Counted from the stretch's first letter, positions 27,035-35,639 are shown. The stretch is 64,000 nt of DNA from Lachnospiraceae bacterium (GCA_017399685.1 JAFQBM010000030.1:1-64000); one strand, 5' to 3'. Notes: a model not told the origin generated them from the sequence alone. Numbers and translations: made by a program.

Positions 27035-27862
27035 ATGAGTTATAAAAAAAGACTGGATGCCGCTTTTCAAACAGCTCCCACACTACCTATTTTACCATCC
27101 TCCAGATTTGTATTTATGAGCGATTGTCACAGAGGTATTGGGAACTCAAACGACAATTTTCTAAAAAACCAGCATATATATTTTGCAGCCTTAAACTATT
27201 ATTATAAGATGGGATACACCTATATTGAAATAGGAGACGGAGATGAACTATGGGAAAATCCAGATATCACACATATTAAGGAAATCTATAGTAATATCCA
27301 CTGGCTTTTGTCCTTATTTGCTCAAAAAAAACGCTTATATTTGCTATGGGGAAATCATGATCTTGAAAAGAAATTTTACGATTCCTCTGATTTTTCTTTT
27401 TATGAGGGTATCATATTAGAAGATTCCATTTCCCATAAGGTTCTTCACCTAACCCATGGACATCAGGCGGAACTATTAAATTCTACATTTTGGAGACTGG
27501 CACGTTTCCTTGTCCGCTTCCTTTGGAAACCTTTAGAACAGTTTGGTGTGTCAAATCCTACCAGTGCTGCAAAAAACTATGTTATAAAAGAAAAAGCAGA
27601 AAGACGTTTGGAAGAATGGGCAAAAGAACACAAGACTACCATTATTTCCGGTCACACCCACCGTCCGGTACTGGATAAGAAAAGTCCTCACTACTGCAAT
27701 ACAGGAAGTTGCGTTCATCCGAGATGCATCACTTGTCTGGAACTTCAAAACAATTCCTTATTCTTAGTCAAATGGTCCGTAGAAACCAGGGAAGATTTGA
27801 GCCTTGTTGTGGCAAGAACTGTTTTAAGTGGCCCTATAAAATTAAAAGATTTAAATACCTAA
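27035..27862 (+). CDS. Calcineurin-like metallophosphoesterase
   Basis: A 275-aa metallophosphoesterase. Metal ligands: FMSDCHRGIG, EIGDGDELWE, WGNHDLE, a histidine in LTHGHQAE, and ISGHTHRPV. The length and the GDGDELWE context resemble the UDP-2,3-diacylglucosamine hydrolase-like branch, but Gram-positives lack lipid A, so another phosphodiester is more likely. It is co-transcribed with the DUF4474 gene upstream. The protein appears complete. Confidence 0.9.
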   Translation: MSYKKRLDAAFQTAPTLPILPSSRFVFMSDCHRGIGNSNDNFLKNQHIYFAALNYYYKMGYTYIEIGDGDELWENPDITHIKEIYSNIHWLLSLFAQKKRLYLLWGNHDLEKKFYDSSDFSFYEGIILEDSISHKVLHLTHGHQAELLNSTFWRLARFLVRFLWKPLEQFGVSNPTSAAKNYVIKEKAERRLEEWAKEHKTTIISGHTHRPVLDKKSPHYCNTGSCVHPRCITCLELQNNSLFLVKWSVETREDLSLVVARTVLSGPIKLKDLNT

Positions 27863-27935
27863 CACGAAATATGCGCAACATATCTTGTAAACAGGTGTCA
27901 CCCAACATCATAATATGACCTTTGGGACCCGCAAA

Positions 27936-28014
27936 AACCTGAGAAAATTCAAGTGACTTCCATGGTTAGGTTCTAAAACCTAACCACAGAAATCCACTCT
28001 TCTCAGGTTCTTTT
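27936..28014. terminator. Long stem-loop terminator region between convergent genes
   Basis: An outer perfect stem (AACCTGAGAA at 27936-27945, TTCTCAGGTT at 28000-28009) encloses an inner perfect stem (GGTTAGGTT at 27964-27972, AACCTAACC at 27977-27985). CTTTTATTC follows on the plus strand, fitting a terminator for the metallophosphoesterase transcript. Confidence 0.7.
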
Positions 28015-28204
28015 ATTCTTCTTTTTCTTCTACATCATATCCCTTCCAGGTCTCGTTCCACTGTTTCTCTTCATAAGTTTCCTTTCCTGTAATATCACAA
28101 TATGCCTGCTTTATCCCATTTTTAACGGCATTTTTAATGATAAAATAAAGAACAATCAATACTATAATCGCGGTTCCACCACTGATACCCAATTCTTCCC
28201 ACAT
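28013..28204 (-). CDS. Small single-TM protein
   Basis: A 63-aa protein with one transmembrane helix (about residues 9-27) and a charged tail ending VEEKEE. The ribosome binding site GAGGTG precedes the ATG. It is the last gene of the PadR-DUF2812 transcript, 23 nt after the DUF2812 gene. I recognise no family. Confidence 0.65.
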   Translation of the reverse strand: MWEELGISGGTAIIVLIVLYFIIKNAVKNGIKQAYCDITGKETYEEKQWNETWKGYDVEEKEE

Positions 28205-28227
28205 AATCTACACCTCAATCTTTCTTT

Positions 28228-28743
28228 TCAATTTTTCTTTTCCTTTTTTGCTTTTCTGATTCCATTACATAATCCAAAGAAAGGGAATACCGTAAACACA
28301 CTACCACAATATAGACACGCCGTTAAAACCAACGATACGGTTCCACCTTGTGTAACCATAACATAGGCACTGATGAAAAATAGAAGGGTAAAAACCAATG
28401 CCGGAATGGCAAATGCCTTTCGTTGTTTTTCTAACACTTCTACTTTGGATTCACTATCAGTAAATAATGGTGTGGTTCCTTTTTCCGCCCGAAAAATCTG
28501 AAATCCATTCTGGGAGTATACCAGTTCCCACCCACTGCTTTCATACAAAGACAACATTCCTTTTTCTATTTCTTCTTCCATGTTATAGTCATAAATATAC
28601 TCATGACTTTCTCCCTTTTCCAGTCTGTAGAATAAACCAGACATACCTGCGATATGCCAACCCTTACGGCTCATTTTTTCCAACATTCTCATGTCTTTTT
28701 GTGGAGCTATGGCAAAGCCCCTGGAACCTTTATATTTGCTCAT
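28228..28743 (-). CDS. DUF2812 membrane protein
   Basis: A 171-aa protein of the DUF2812 family: a soluble N-terminal part with KMSRKGWHIAGMSGLFYRLEKGE and GWELVYSQNGFQIFRAE, then two membrane segments at the C-terminus. DUF2812 genes very often follow a PadR regulator, as here, and are thought to be its regulated target; their function is unknown. Start at 28743, overlapping the PadR gene by 14 nt, with GGGGAAGAG as ribosome binding site. Confidence 0.88.
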   Translation of the reverse strand: MSKYKGSRGFAIAPQKDMRMLEKMSRKGWHIAGMSGLFYRLEKGESHEYIYDYNMEEEIEKGMLSLYESSGWELVYSQNGFQIFRAEKGTTPLFTDSESKVEVLEKQRKAFAIPALVFTLLFFISAYVMVTQGGTVSLVLTACLYCGSVFTVFPFFGLCNGIRKAKKEKKN

Positions 28744-29065
28744 TCTCTTCCCCCATTTCTTTTTCTGCCAGGTCAACGATTTTTTTTCTCCTGCTATAAT
28801 CCTTCATTAATACCTGCCATCCTTTTTCTGTAATCTTATATACTATTTTAGAATCAGAACTTTCTGTTTCACTAATCCAGTTTACCGCCTTCATTTTTTT
28901 TATGGTGGTATACATGGTAGCCGGTCCAATAGAAATATTTCCAGCAGTTAATTCTTCTATTTTTTGCATTAATCCATACCCATGAATAGGTTGTTTCATA
29001 GCAAGCAGAATCAAAAAAATACTGTCTGTAAGTTCTTCCGATTCATAAGGACTTGTTTTCGCCAA
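28730..29065 (-). CDS. PadR-family transcriptional regulator
   Basis: A 111-aa winged-helix regulator. The first helices and recognition helix (IHGYGLMQKIEELTAGNISI) and the TMYTTIKKMKAVNWI wing segment match PadR. The C-terminus is short, as in subfamily 2. The gene lies directly downstream of a promoter covered by two ATATCAAT-type dyads (29081-29117), which makes autorepression likely. It is translated with the DUF2812 gene. Confidence 0.92.
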   Translation of the reverse strand: MAKTSPYESEELTDSIFLILLAMKQPIHGYGLMQKIEELTAGNISIGPATMYTTIKKMKAVNWISETESSDSKIVYKITEKGWQVLMKDYSRRKKIVDLAEKEMGEENEQI

Positions 29066-29080
29066 ATCATCACTCCCTTT

Positions 29081-29126
29081 ATATCAATGATGGATATAGT
29101 ATATCAATCATTGATATAGTTGTCAA
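29081..29126 (-). promoter_or_regulatory. Promoter and two PadR operators
   Basis: On the minus strand: -35 TTGACA (29121-29126), a 17-bp spacer and -10 TATACT (29098-29103). A perfect palindrome, ATATCAAT-C-ATTGATAT (29101-29117), fills the spacer. A second, imperfect copy (ATATCAAT-GATG-GATAT, 29081-29097) lies just downstream. The two centres are 20 bp apart, about two helical turns. Confidence 0.8.
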
Positions 29127-29129
29127 GAA

Positions 29130-29284
29130 AAAAAGTTTCCATACAACAACAGTATAGAAACTTTTTGTAACTGTTCACACGTGAACAGTTACAATTTGGT
29201 TTTTGCATGCAAATTCGCTTCGCGAAGCAAAAACCAACCCCTGAATCACTCTGTTACGTAACCTGACAGCAAGTGTCAGGTTAC
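29130..29284. repeat. Cluster of four intergenic palindromes
   Basis: Four hairpins in 155 bp: AAAAAGTTTC/GAAACTTTTT (29130-29166), GTAACTGTTCAC/GTGAACAGTTAC (29167-29192), GGTTTTTGC/GCAAAAACC (29198-29235) and GTAACCTGACA/TGTCAGGTTAC (29258-29284). Two share GTAAC ends. A fifth palindrome of the same style was split by the IS element that starts at 29294. The first may also be a terminator. Confidence 0.7.
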
Positions 29285-29494
29285 TGTATGAACCAATGTC
29301 ATTTAGATAATTTACGACAACATAACACTATTTCGATGATTTAAAGAAAAATTGAAAATAAATTTACAAAACAAATAAAACAATCCTAAATTACGGATCG
29401 TTTTTGGAACTTGCAGATATTTTATGGTATGACAAATAAACAGATTTTCATCTGTTTCAAAAAATGGTATAATTAAAATCTGTTATGATATTTC

Positions 29495-30823
29495 CTACGC
29501 TGCTCTATATATGAAATACCGGGGTTTTCGGAAGTGTGCCGTTTTTAGCCTTGGATACTGGCGGTTGTCTCTAATGGGGATTAGTTCAGACACAAGGATT
29601 TTCATAACATCCATGGAATCTTCCTTTGTGGTCAAACGAAGGAAGATTCTGCTTATATGTGCTGCTACTGTAAAATTCACCTTATAGGTATGTTTTGTAT
29701 CATGTTTTTCAATAATCGTATTATTAATGATGGTTTCTGTTACATTGTACAGAATGATTCTTGCATAAATTTCCTGTTTAATATACTCAGGTTTGTACGA
29801 ATGAAAATTACTCAAACCAATCGTATATTTAAGTTTTCTGAACGAGGATTCGATTCCCCATCTGGAAAAGTATAAAAGTTTCAGTTTTGGGATATCGAAT
29901 TCTTCACGTGGAAGATTTGTAACCAGGCATTCATATGTATTATCAGAAAGTTTAAAACGAACCACCCTGAAAGAAATATCATATGTATCATCAGAACCAT
30001 ACTCTATATAGTCAAAAGCCGTGGCTTCATCTATAAAACGTCTATAATAATTGGCATTAACCGGAATTTTTTTTGAACGACTTCGTGTAAGTGTAACATT
30101 TACGTCAATGTCAAAAGTATCAGTGTCAGGATAATCAAATTTTCCAACCAGACCTTTGGAATGAATGTCTTTCGTGCGAAAAAGAAAGTATTGTCCAGAC
30201 GAAACTACATGTGCCATATTGTTGTAAGAACAGTATCCACGGTCTCCGATATAAACATTTTTTGTTTTCGGTAGCACAGGATGTCTGTCAACAATCGTAC
30301 AAAAAGCTTTGAATTCATCTTTTTCATGTACGGGCTGAATAAGGATATCAGTATAGATGTGCTTTTGAATATCCTGAAATGCATTGATATGCATGCTGTA
30401 AAAGCCTTTTTGTGAATGTCCCTGGTTAACAAAATACTCATTTGATGAAAAAGAAGACTTACTAAAATATGTGGCTGTTGTTCCATCAGCAGCAATAAAA
30501 CGATATCCGGAAGATGCTGTTTCTTTGAAAACGGCATTATTAAATTCATACATTACCTGTTGCAGGGCTTCCGGTTTGAGTTTTGCTCTCTGTTGGTTAA
30601 GTGCTGAAGCAGTTACATAATCGCTAGTATATTGAAAAAAGTCCAAAAGTTCTACTTTTGTTGATGAGGAACCTTCTGAAATGAGAAAGGACATAAGTTT
30701 TTCGACCGGAAGTTTTTTGTGTCGTTTGAAATCTCTTTCTGGTGAGACCGTATACTGGGAAATGTTATCAGCTACCTTTAAAATAGCAGAATTAAATAAG
30801 TTTTTGATTTGATTTTGCAACAT
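29495..30823 (-). CDS. IS4-family DDE transposase
   Basis: A 442-aa transposase. Catalytic residues: the first aspartate in FIAADGTTATYF, the second in VYIGDRGYCS, and the glutamate in the Y-x2-R-x3-E-x6-K signature (YFSRWGIESSFRKLK) that defines the IS4 group. No frameshift or stop. AAGGAGG precedes the ATG at good spacing. Confidence 0.95.
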   Translation of the reverse strand: MLQNQIKNLFNSAILKVADNISQYTVSPERDFKRHKKLPVEKLMSFLISEGSSSTKVELLDFFQYTSDYVTASALNQQRAKLKPEALQQVMYEFNNAVFKETASSGYRFIAADGTTATYFSKSSFSSNEYFVNQGHSQKGFYSMHINAFQDIQKHIYTDILIQPVHEKDEFKAFCTIVDRHPVLPKTKNVYIGDRGYCSYNNMAHVVSSGQYFLFRTKDIHSKGLVGKFDYPDTDTFDIDVNVTLTRSRSKKIPVNANYYRRFIDEATAFDYIEYGSDDTYDISFRVVRFKLSDNTYECLVTNLPREEFDIPKLKLLYFSRWGIESSFRKLKYTIGLSNFHSYKPEYIKQEIYARIILYNVTETIINNTIIEKHDTKHTYKVNFTVAAHISRIFLRLTTKEDSMDVMKILVSELIPIRDNRQYPRLKTAHFRKPRYFIYRAA

Positions 30824-30884
30824 AATAGTGCCTCCTTGTAGTTGGTGTTTTTTGCATCACGCAAATATATTTCTTAACTACAAG

Positions 30885-30930
30885 GGCCGCTCTCGCTACC
30901 TCAAAAATACATTCAGTAGCGAGAGCGGCC
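30885..30930. repeat. GC-rich hairpin inside the IS upstream of the transposase
   Basis: GGCCGCTCTCGCTA (30885-30898) and TAGCGAGAGCGGCC (30917-30930) form a perfect 14-bp stem between the IS end and the transposase start. In other insertion sequences such hairpins block translation or transcription reading in from outside; that role is inferred here. Confidence 0.6.
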
Positions 30931-31087
30931 GCACATTTTTGATATTGTGTCAGCCCCTTTAGGGAAATTTTTTCAAAAAAAGGTTAGACCCTGTATATGA
31001 GATCTAACCCTGTATATTATCTAAATGACATTGCTGTATGAACAGTAACAACTTTTTCTTTTCATCATAAAACTTCAAAAATCTGCT

Positions 31088-33253
31088 TTATTCCATCTTC
31101 ATTTTTGCTGTATCTGGCACTGGCTGGATTTCTCCACCCAATCTTTGCCGCAACATGGTATTTCTTTTCGTTACTGTTACATTCTTAACTGCATAAGCCA
31201 ACGCCTTCTTTGTTCCCACCATAACCAATATTTTTTTGGCTCTGGTAATTCCGGTATATATCAAATTTCTCTGCAACATAACATAGTGATTCATCAAAAC
31301 CGGCATTACCACAATAGGGTATTCTGAGCCTTGAGCCTTGTGTATGGTGGTAGCATAAGCATGAACCAGCTCATCCAATTCTGTGATATCATATTCTATC
31401 TGTCTTCCATCGAATTGAACCATCAATGTTTTATCTTCTATATTTACAGACTCGATGATGCCGATATCCCCATTAAATACTTCTTTATCGTAATTATTTT
31501 TTATCTGCATTACTTTGTCTTTGGGACGGAAAATAAATCCACTCCGTCTTAATCCTTCTCCCTGCGGATTTAATGCTTCCTGCAAAGCAAGGTTTAAATT
31601 AGTAGCTCCCACCACACCTCTTTGCATAGGTGTCAATACCTGTATGGCTGAAGCAGGAGTCTTATAATAACTGGAAAGTTTCTTCTTTACCAATTCCACA
31701 ATCAATGCTACCGCATCTTCCGGGTCTTCTTTTTCCATAAAGAAAAAATCAGCCATCTTGCCATTTGAAATGTCCGGTAATTCTCCGGCATTAATGCGAT
31801 GGGCATTTAAAATAATCCGGCTGCTCTGAGCCTGACGAAAAATCCGAGTCAGTCTTATTACCGGAAAACGATTAGAATCCATGATATCACGAAGCACATT
31901 TCCTGCCCCTACGGATGGGAGCTGGTCAATGTCTCCCACCAGAATCAGACGCATATTTGAAGGAATCGCCTTAAGCAGGGAATTCATCAGCACAATATCA
32001 ATCATGGAACATTCATCCACGATTAAAACATCCCCTTCCAAAGGGTTCTCTTCATTTTTCTGATATCCTTCTGGCGGCTTACACTCCAATAAACGATGTA
32101 TGGTTTTCGCTTCCAACCCCGTAGCCTCTGTCATTCGCTTTGCTGCCCTGCCTGTTGGTGCTGCTAAAAGAATTCGTAATCCGTACGCTTTAAATGCTGC
32201 AATAATCCCTTGCGTAGTTGTGGTTTTGCCCGTTCCAGGCCCTCCTGTTAATATCATAACTTTAGCACTTGCCGCCTTTAAAATAGCATCTCTTTGTACT
32301 TCATCATATTGCATCCCGACCGTCTTTTCTATCCTAGAAACCTCAATTTTAGGCGGCATTTTATCGCAAATCGGTTCCCGGTATAATTTTAATAATTTAT
32401 TGGCAGTACCAATTTCTGCATAATAAAAGGGTGGCAGGTAAATCGCATCTTCCTCCTGAATCAAATCCTTATCCTTTAACATCTGATCCATGGTCATAAT
32501 AATATATTCTGGTTCCGCTTCCAGCAATGTCACCGCTTTTTCCATTAACTGTTCCTTCTGAGAATACACATGTCCATCTTCTGCAAGTGCACTTAAAGTA
32601 TACATAATTCCACTACGAAGGCGAACATAAGCTTCTTTCCCAAATCCAAGTTTCTGTGCAATTCCATCTGCTGTTTTAAAACCAATTCCCCAGATATCAT
32701 CTGCCAGCCGGAAGGGATTTTCCTTTACAATCCCAATACTTTCATTTCCATATTGTTTATATATTTTCGCAGCAAAAGAAGTATTCACACCATGATCCTG
32801 CAGGAACAACATGATATTTTTCACTTCTTTTTGCCGTTGCCAGCTCTCTTTTATCATCTGTACCCGTTTTTTTCCGATACCTTCTATCTCAATCAGACGT
32901 TCCGCCTCTTCTTCAATGACCAAAAGAGTATCCGTGCCAAATTTTTGCACAATCTTTCTGGCAAACTTTGGGCCAACTCCTTTTATTAATCCGCTGCCTA
33001 GATATTTTTCAATTCCATATATGGTAGCAGGCATGGTTTCTTCCCATTTTTCTGCCATAAACTGTCTTCCATATTTGGTGTCAATTTTCCAGTTTCCATC
33101 TATGATAAGTACCGAACCAACATTGGCATCCAAAAGACTTCCTACCACAGTTACCAAATCTTCATAGCCTTTGACACGTACTTTCAGTACAGTATATCCA
33201 TTTTCCGGGTTTTGATATGTAATTCGTTCCACTACGCAACGGATTTTTACCAT
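31088..33253 (-). CDS. recD2: RecD2-type DNA helicase
   Basis: A 721-aa superfamily 1B helicase of the RecD2/YrrC type, which acts in DNA repair without RecBC. The N-terminal OB-like region (VKIRCVVERITYQNPENGYTVLKV) and helix-hairpin-helix repeats (IKGVGPKFARKIV, IEGIGKKRVQMI) are specific to RecD2. Walker A is TGGPGTGKTTT, Walker B VDECSMID, and the C-terminal VHAYATTIHKAQGSEYP motif ends the helicase core. Start ATG behind GAGG. The IS element sits 44 nt past its stop codon, splitting its likely terminator. Confidence 0.95.
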   Translation of the reverse strand: MVKIRCVVERITYQNPENGYTVLKVRVKGYEDLVTVVGSLLDANVGSVLIIDGNWKIDTKYGRQFMAEKWEETMPATIYGIEKYLGSGLIKGVGPKFARKIVQKFGTDTLLVIEEEAERLIEIEGIGKKRVQMIKESWQRQKEVKNIMLFLQDHGVNTSFAAKIYKQYGNESIGIVKENPFRLADDIWGIGFKTADGIAQKLGFGKEAYVRLRSGIMYTLSALAEDGHVYSQKEQLMEKAVTLLEAEPEYIIMTMDQMLKDKDLIQEEDAIYLPPFYYAEIGTANKLLKLYREPICDKMPPKIEVSRIEKTVGMQYDEVQRDAILKAASAKVMILTGGPGTGKTTTTQGIIAAFKAYGLRILLAAPTGRAAKRMTEATGLEAKTIHRLLECKPPEGYQKNEENPLEGDVLIVDECSMIDIVLMNSLLKAIPSNMRLILVGDIDQLPSVGAGNVLRDIMDSNRFPVIRLTRIFRQAQSSRIILNAHRINAGELPDISNGKMADFFFMEKEDPEDAVALIVELVKKKLSSYYKTPASAIQVLTPMQRGVVGATNLNLALQEALNPQGEGLRRSGFIFRPKDKVMQIKNNYDKEVFNGDIGIIESVNIEDKTLMVQFDGRQIEYDITELDELVHAYATTIHKAQGSEYPIVVMPVLMNHYVMLQRNLIYTGITRAKKILVMVGTKKALAYAVKNVTVTKRNTMLRQRLGGEIQPVPDTAKMKME

Positions 33254-33289
33254 TATAATACCTCATCTCTTCTTACGTTTCAAACTTCC

Positions 33290-33350
33290 TAAGATATGTA
33301 GTGAATCATTGAGGCTTTATGTTCCAACTGCAAAAAACTCAATGATTCAC
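33290..33350. repeat. Hairpin made of the dispersed GCCTCAATGATTCAC repeat
   Basis: GTGAATCATTGAG (33301-33313) and CTCAATGATTCAC (33338-33350) form a perfect 13-bp stem. The left arm with its flanks (AAGATATGTAGTGAATCATT, then GAGGC) is the reverse complement of the repeat at 19555-19580. Confidence 0.65.
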
Positions 33351-33394
33351 CACACCTCAGATAAATTGTACCTTGCAGATATTCTTTTGTCAAT

Positions 33395-33937
33395 TCAGGA
33401 ATCCATCCCTAATTCAAATACAACTATCTCCTTATATGGATTGGTTTTGGCAAGACCGATATGCGTTACTCTTCCATCAAATACACCAAACTGATTTTGA
33501 ACCACGCGAAATGCCGCAGCCATTTCCTCCTTTGAGAGTTTCTTTCCCACCGTTGTATGCGGAATCCATTGAAAAGGACGATAAAACCTACTAATTTCCA
33601 CATCATCCAGTTTCACCAGACTATCATATATCTCCTGGGAAATAGTATGAAGATACTCATTTAACACAGGCATTAGGTAAATCACATAAGGAAGAAACAT
33701 CCCCACTGATACCCATTGCAAAGAATCTTGTTTTAGTTTCTCTGCCTGCTTTTCTAACATAGAAATTATGACTTCTTCTTTTACAGCAGAAAAAGAAGAA
33801 ATTGTAATATGGGAAGGTACATTATGATCTAACATAAAGGTATTTCCCGTACTTTTTGCAATTTGCTGGATATACTGCTCAATTTTTTTATTTGTATTCT
33901 CGTCAAAATATATAGAAATCAGATACATGATAATCAA
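33395..33937 (-). CDS. 2'-5' RNA ligase / cyclic phosphodiesterase-like protein
   Basis: A 180-aa member of the 2H phosphoesterase superfamily. The two HxT/S motifs are SHITISSF (about residue 42) and HTTVGKKL (about residue 126). Such proteins hydrolyse or form 2'-5' or cyclic phosphate bonds in RNA; which applies here is unknown. The frame starts with TTG at 33937 behind AAAGGA at 5-nt spacing; an ATG three codons later is too far from the ribosome binding site. It stands alone upstream of recD2. Confidence 0.85.
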   Translation of the reverse strand: MIIMYLISIYFDENTNKKIEQYIQQIAKSTGNTFMLDHNVPSHITISSFSAVKEEVIISMLEKQAEKLKQDSLQWVSVGMFLPYVIYLMPVLNEYLHTISQEIYDSLVKLDDVEISRFYRPFQWIPHTTVGKKLSKEEMAAAFRVVQNQFGVFDGRVTHIGLAKTNPYKEIVVFELGMDS

Positions 33938-34006
33938 ATAATTCCTTTCTACTGCTACAGCACCGTCAAATTAAGAAAATATTGCAACATACAGCATACC
34001 CTAATT

Positions 34007-34028
34007 ATTCACGAATCATTGAGGCTAT
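34007..34028. repeat. Partial copy of the dispersed repeat
   Basis: ATTCACGAATCATTGAGGC shares AATCATTGAGGC with the reverse complement of the 19555 repeat and TTCACGAAT with the palindrome at 18192. It is intergenic. Confidence 0.45.
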
Positions 34029-34059
34029 ATATTGAGAAAATTTATATGACGACCACAGC

Positions 34060-34452
34060 CTATTTTATTTCTACATTCCGTTTAAAATTAATATAAGTCA
34101 CGCTAAAATACATACCGTATACAATTAAGAATAACACAAGTGCCAGCCCAAAGAAACTATAATTATTGGATTGAATCTGTGTTCCCATTAACATAATCTG
34201 ATTCAATTTAAAGGAAATTACCATACTAATCATAACTGGAATGATAATTGGGAATCCAAAGTAAATAAGTAGTTGGTTGAAGATTAATTTTGACTTTTGA
34301 TGATCATTTACCCCTAAATAATTTAATACCTTATAGCGGAATTTATATTTAGCCCCATCGCTTAACTGCTGAACCGCTAAAATCGTCAATGCAACACAAA
34401 TAAACACCAAAGCCACATAAAAGATAGAAGATACCACTGTGATAATATACTC
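34060..34452 (-). pseudogene. C-terminal remnant of an FtsX/BceB-type ABC permease
   Basis: About 130 codons matching the C-terminal end of bacitracin-type (BceB/VraG) permeases: a helix, AVQQLSDGAKYKFRYKVLNY and LGVN, then two more helices and a basic tail. Full-length members have about 650 aa and ten helices; only the last three remain. A stop codon lies upstream in frame, and no ATPase or N-terminal part is found nearby. Probably non-functional. Confidence 0.75.
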
Positions 34453-34572
34453 TTACATAAGGAATATCAAAATGAACAAATCAATTCTTTTCCAACATCA
34501 GGGTTGGAACTATATTTTCTTTTGCACTTTAGGCATATTTTGTTCATTGGCATCATGGTCATCTTCGTATGA

Positions 34573-34801
34573 TTATTTAATAACAGTTCTCATTTCACTT
34601 CCTGTCCTCAAATACTCCATGCCGATAATTAAGCCCATCAAATACTCAACGAATAAAAGAAGCTTTTCCTGTAACCCCAATCATGGCAAATTTTGTAGTC
34701 ATTTTAGTTACATCTTCTGTTGCAGCTGCCTGCTTTCGCATAAATTCTTCATTTCCCCTTGTTCCATCACTGATTTCTTCATTAAAATCTTTCATACTCA
34801 T
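34573..34801 (-). pseudogene. Frameshifted small membrane protein gene
   Basis: A start with a good ribosome binding site (GGAG 8 nt before ATG 34801) opens a 51-codon frame beginning MSMKDFNEEISDGTRGNEEF and ending at 34646. Just before its stop, the +1 frame continues with a hydrophobic stretch (LLLFVEYLMGLIIGMEYL) to a stop at 34573-34575. The join GGAAAAGCTTCTTTTATTCG is the likely frameshift point. No family recognised. Confidence 0.4.
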
Positions 34802-34828
34802 AATAATCACTCCATTCTTTTATTCAAT

Positions 34829-34907
34829 AAAAAAGTCGTCCTCCTAAAAATGTGTTGTAATGAATCTTAGATTGATTTCATTATACTTTTTTAGAAGGAC
34901 AACTTTT
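34829..34907. repeat. 79-bp element with 20-bp imperfect inverted repeats
   Basis: AAAAGTCGTCCTCCTAAAAA (34831-34850) and, reversed, AAAAGTTGTCCTTCTAAAAA (34888-34907) match at 18 of 20 positions. The centre is AT-rich. It resembles a miniature inverted-repeat element or the two ends of a deleted insertion sequence. Confidence 0.45.
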
Positions 34908-34955
34908 GACATTGTGGTATTAAATTTTATATAATCACTACTTACACACTAATCG

Positions 34956-35369
34956 TTACACCATATTCTGTAAAATATTCTTGGACACCAAAATATCCAA
35001 TAACTCTTTCTCGGTAGAATCCGGTTCAGCATTTTCCAACACCTCATAAATCTGTTCGATTACAAAGAGGTCTGTTTCTAATTCATCTGCGATTTCATCA
35101 CAGGACTTTCCCTTCCTATATTTCTTCCTAACCTGATTCAGCAAAGTCCTCATTTCTCCCTTTTCTATTCCACGTTCCATTCCACGTTCCATCCCGCGCT
35201 CATACACACCATATCCTAAATTACACATATCCATCAGCTCCCTGTCAATATTTTCATTCATCTGAATATCATAGTCATGTTCTAGAGATTCTTTCTTTTC
35301 TTTATTAGATAATTCATCAGAAAATAAAGTTTTTAGCAGACCAATCAGCTTTCGCTCATCATCCGGAAT
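34956..35369 (-). pseudogene. 3' remnant of an Rpn-family nuclease gene
   Basis: The open frame covers only the C-terminal part of a recombination-promoting nuclease/putative transposase (Rpn, PD-(D/E)XK) protein. Typical are IPDDERKLIGLLKTLFSDEL and the repeated ERGMERGMERGIEKGE segment before a charged helical tail. The nuclease domain and start are missing and a stop codon (TAG at 35370-35372) closes the frame upstream. An internal ATG at 35261 has no ribosome binding site. Confidence 0.65.
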
Positions 35370-35606
35370 CTATTTTGAATCGCCCCATTTGAATGGCAAA
35401 AACAGAAATTTAAATTCTAACTATAGTATATGTAATTCCATGAATTTTTGCAAGAAGTTTACTTGTTCTTTCCCATGTAATATCAGAAATGTATTTATGT
35501 TTTTATACTACAACATTAATGTAAAAAATGCAAGTCCTGATTGATAAATTTTCAGTGTACTTTATAAGTGAAAATGTATTTACGAGGAATCTCAATTCCT
35601 GTTTAA

Positions 35607-35638
35607 AGAAAAAAATAGCCCCTGCACAATGCAGAGGC
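35607..35638 (-). terminator. Terminator downstream of the recQ remnant
   Basis: On the minus strand GCCTCTGCA pairs with TGCAGGGGC around TTG, followed by TATTTTTTTC. It is intact although the gene it served is decayed. Confidence 0.65.
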
Positions 35639-35639
35639 T

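Larger units (their letters stand above)
29294..31033 (-). mobile_element. Complete IS4-family insertion sequence, 1740 bp
   Basis: Both ends carry the perfect 18-bp terminal inverted repeat CAATGTCATTTAGATAAT (29294-29311 and 31016-31033). The element is flanked by a perfect 10-bp target duplication, CTGTATGAAC (29284-29293 and 31034-31043). It holds one intact transposase gene and a GC-rich hairpin in front of it. Intact gene, ends and duplication point to a recent insertion. Removing one duplication copy restores a palindrome (GTTACTG-TATGAA-CAGTAAC), so the target was a hairpin. Confidence 0.95.
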
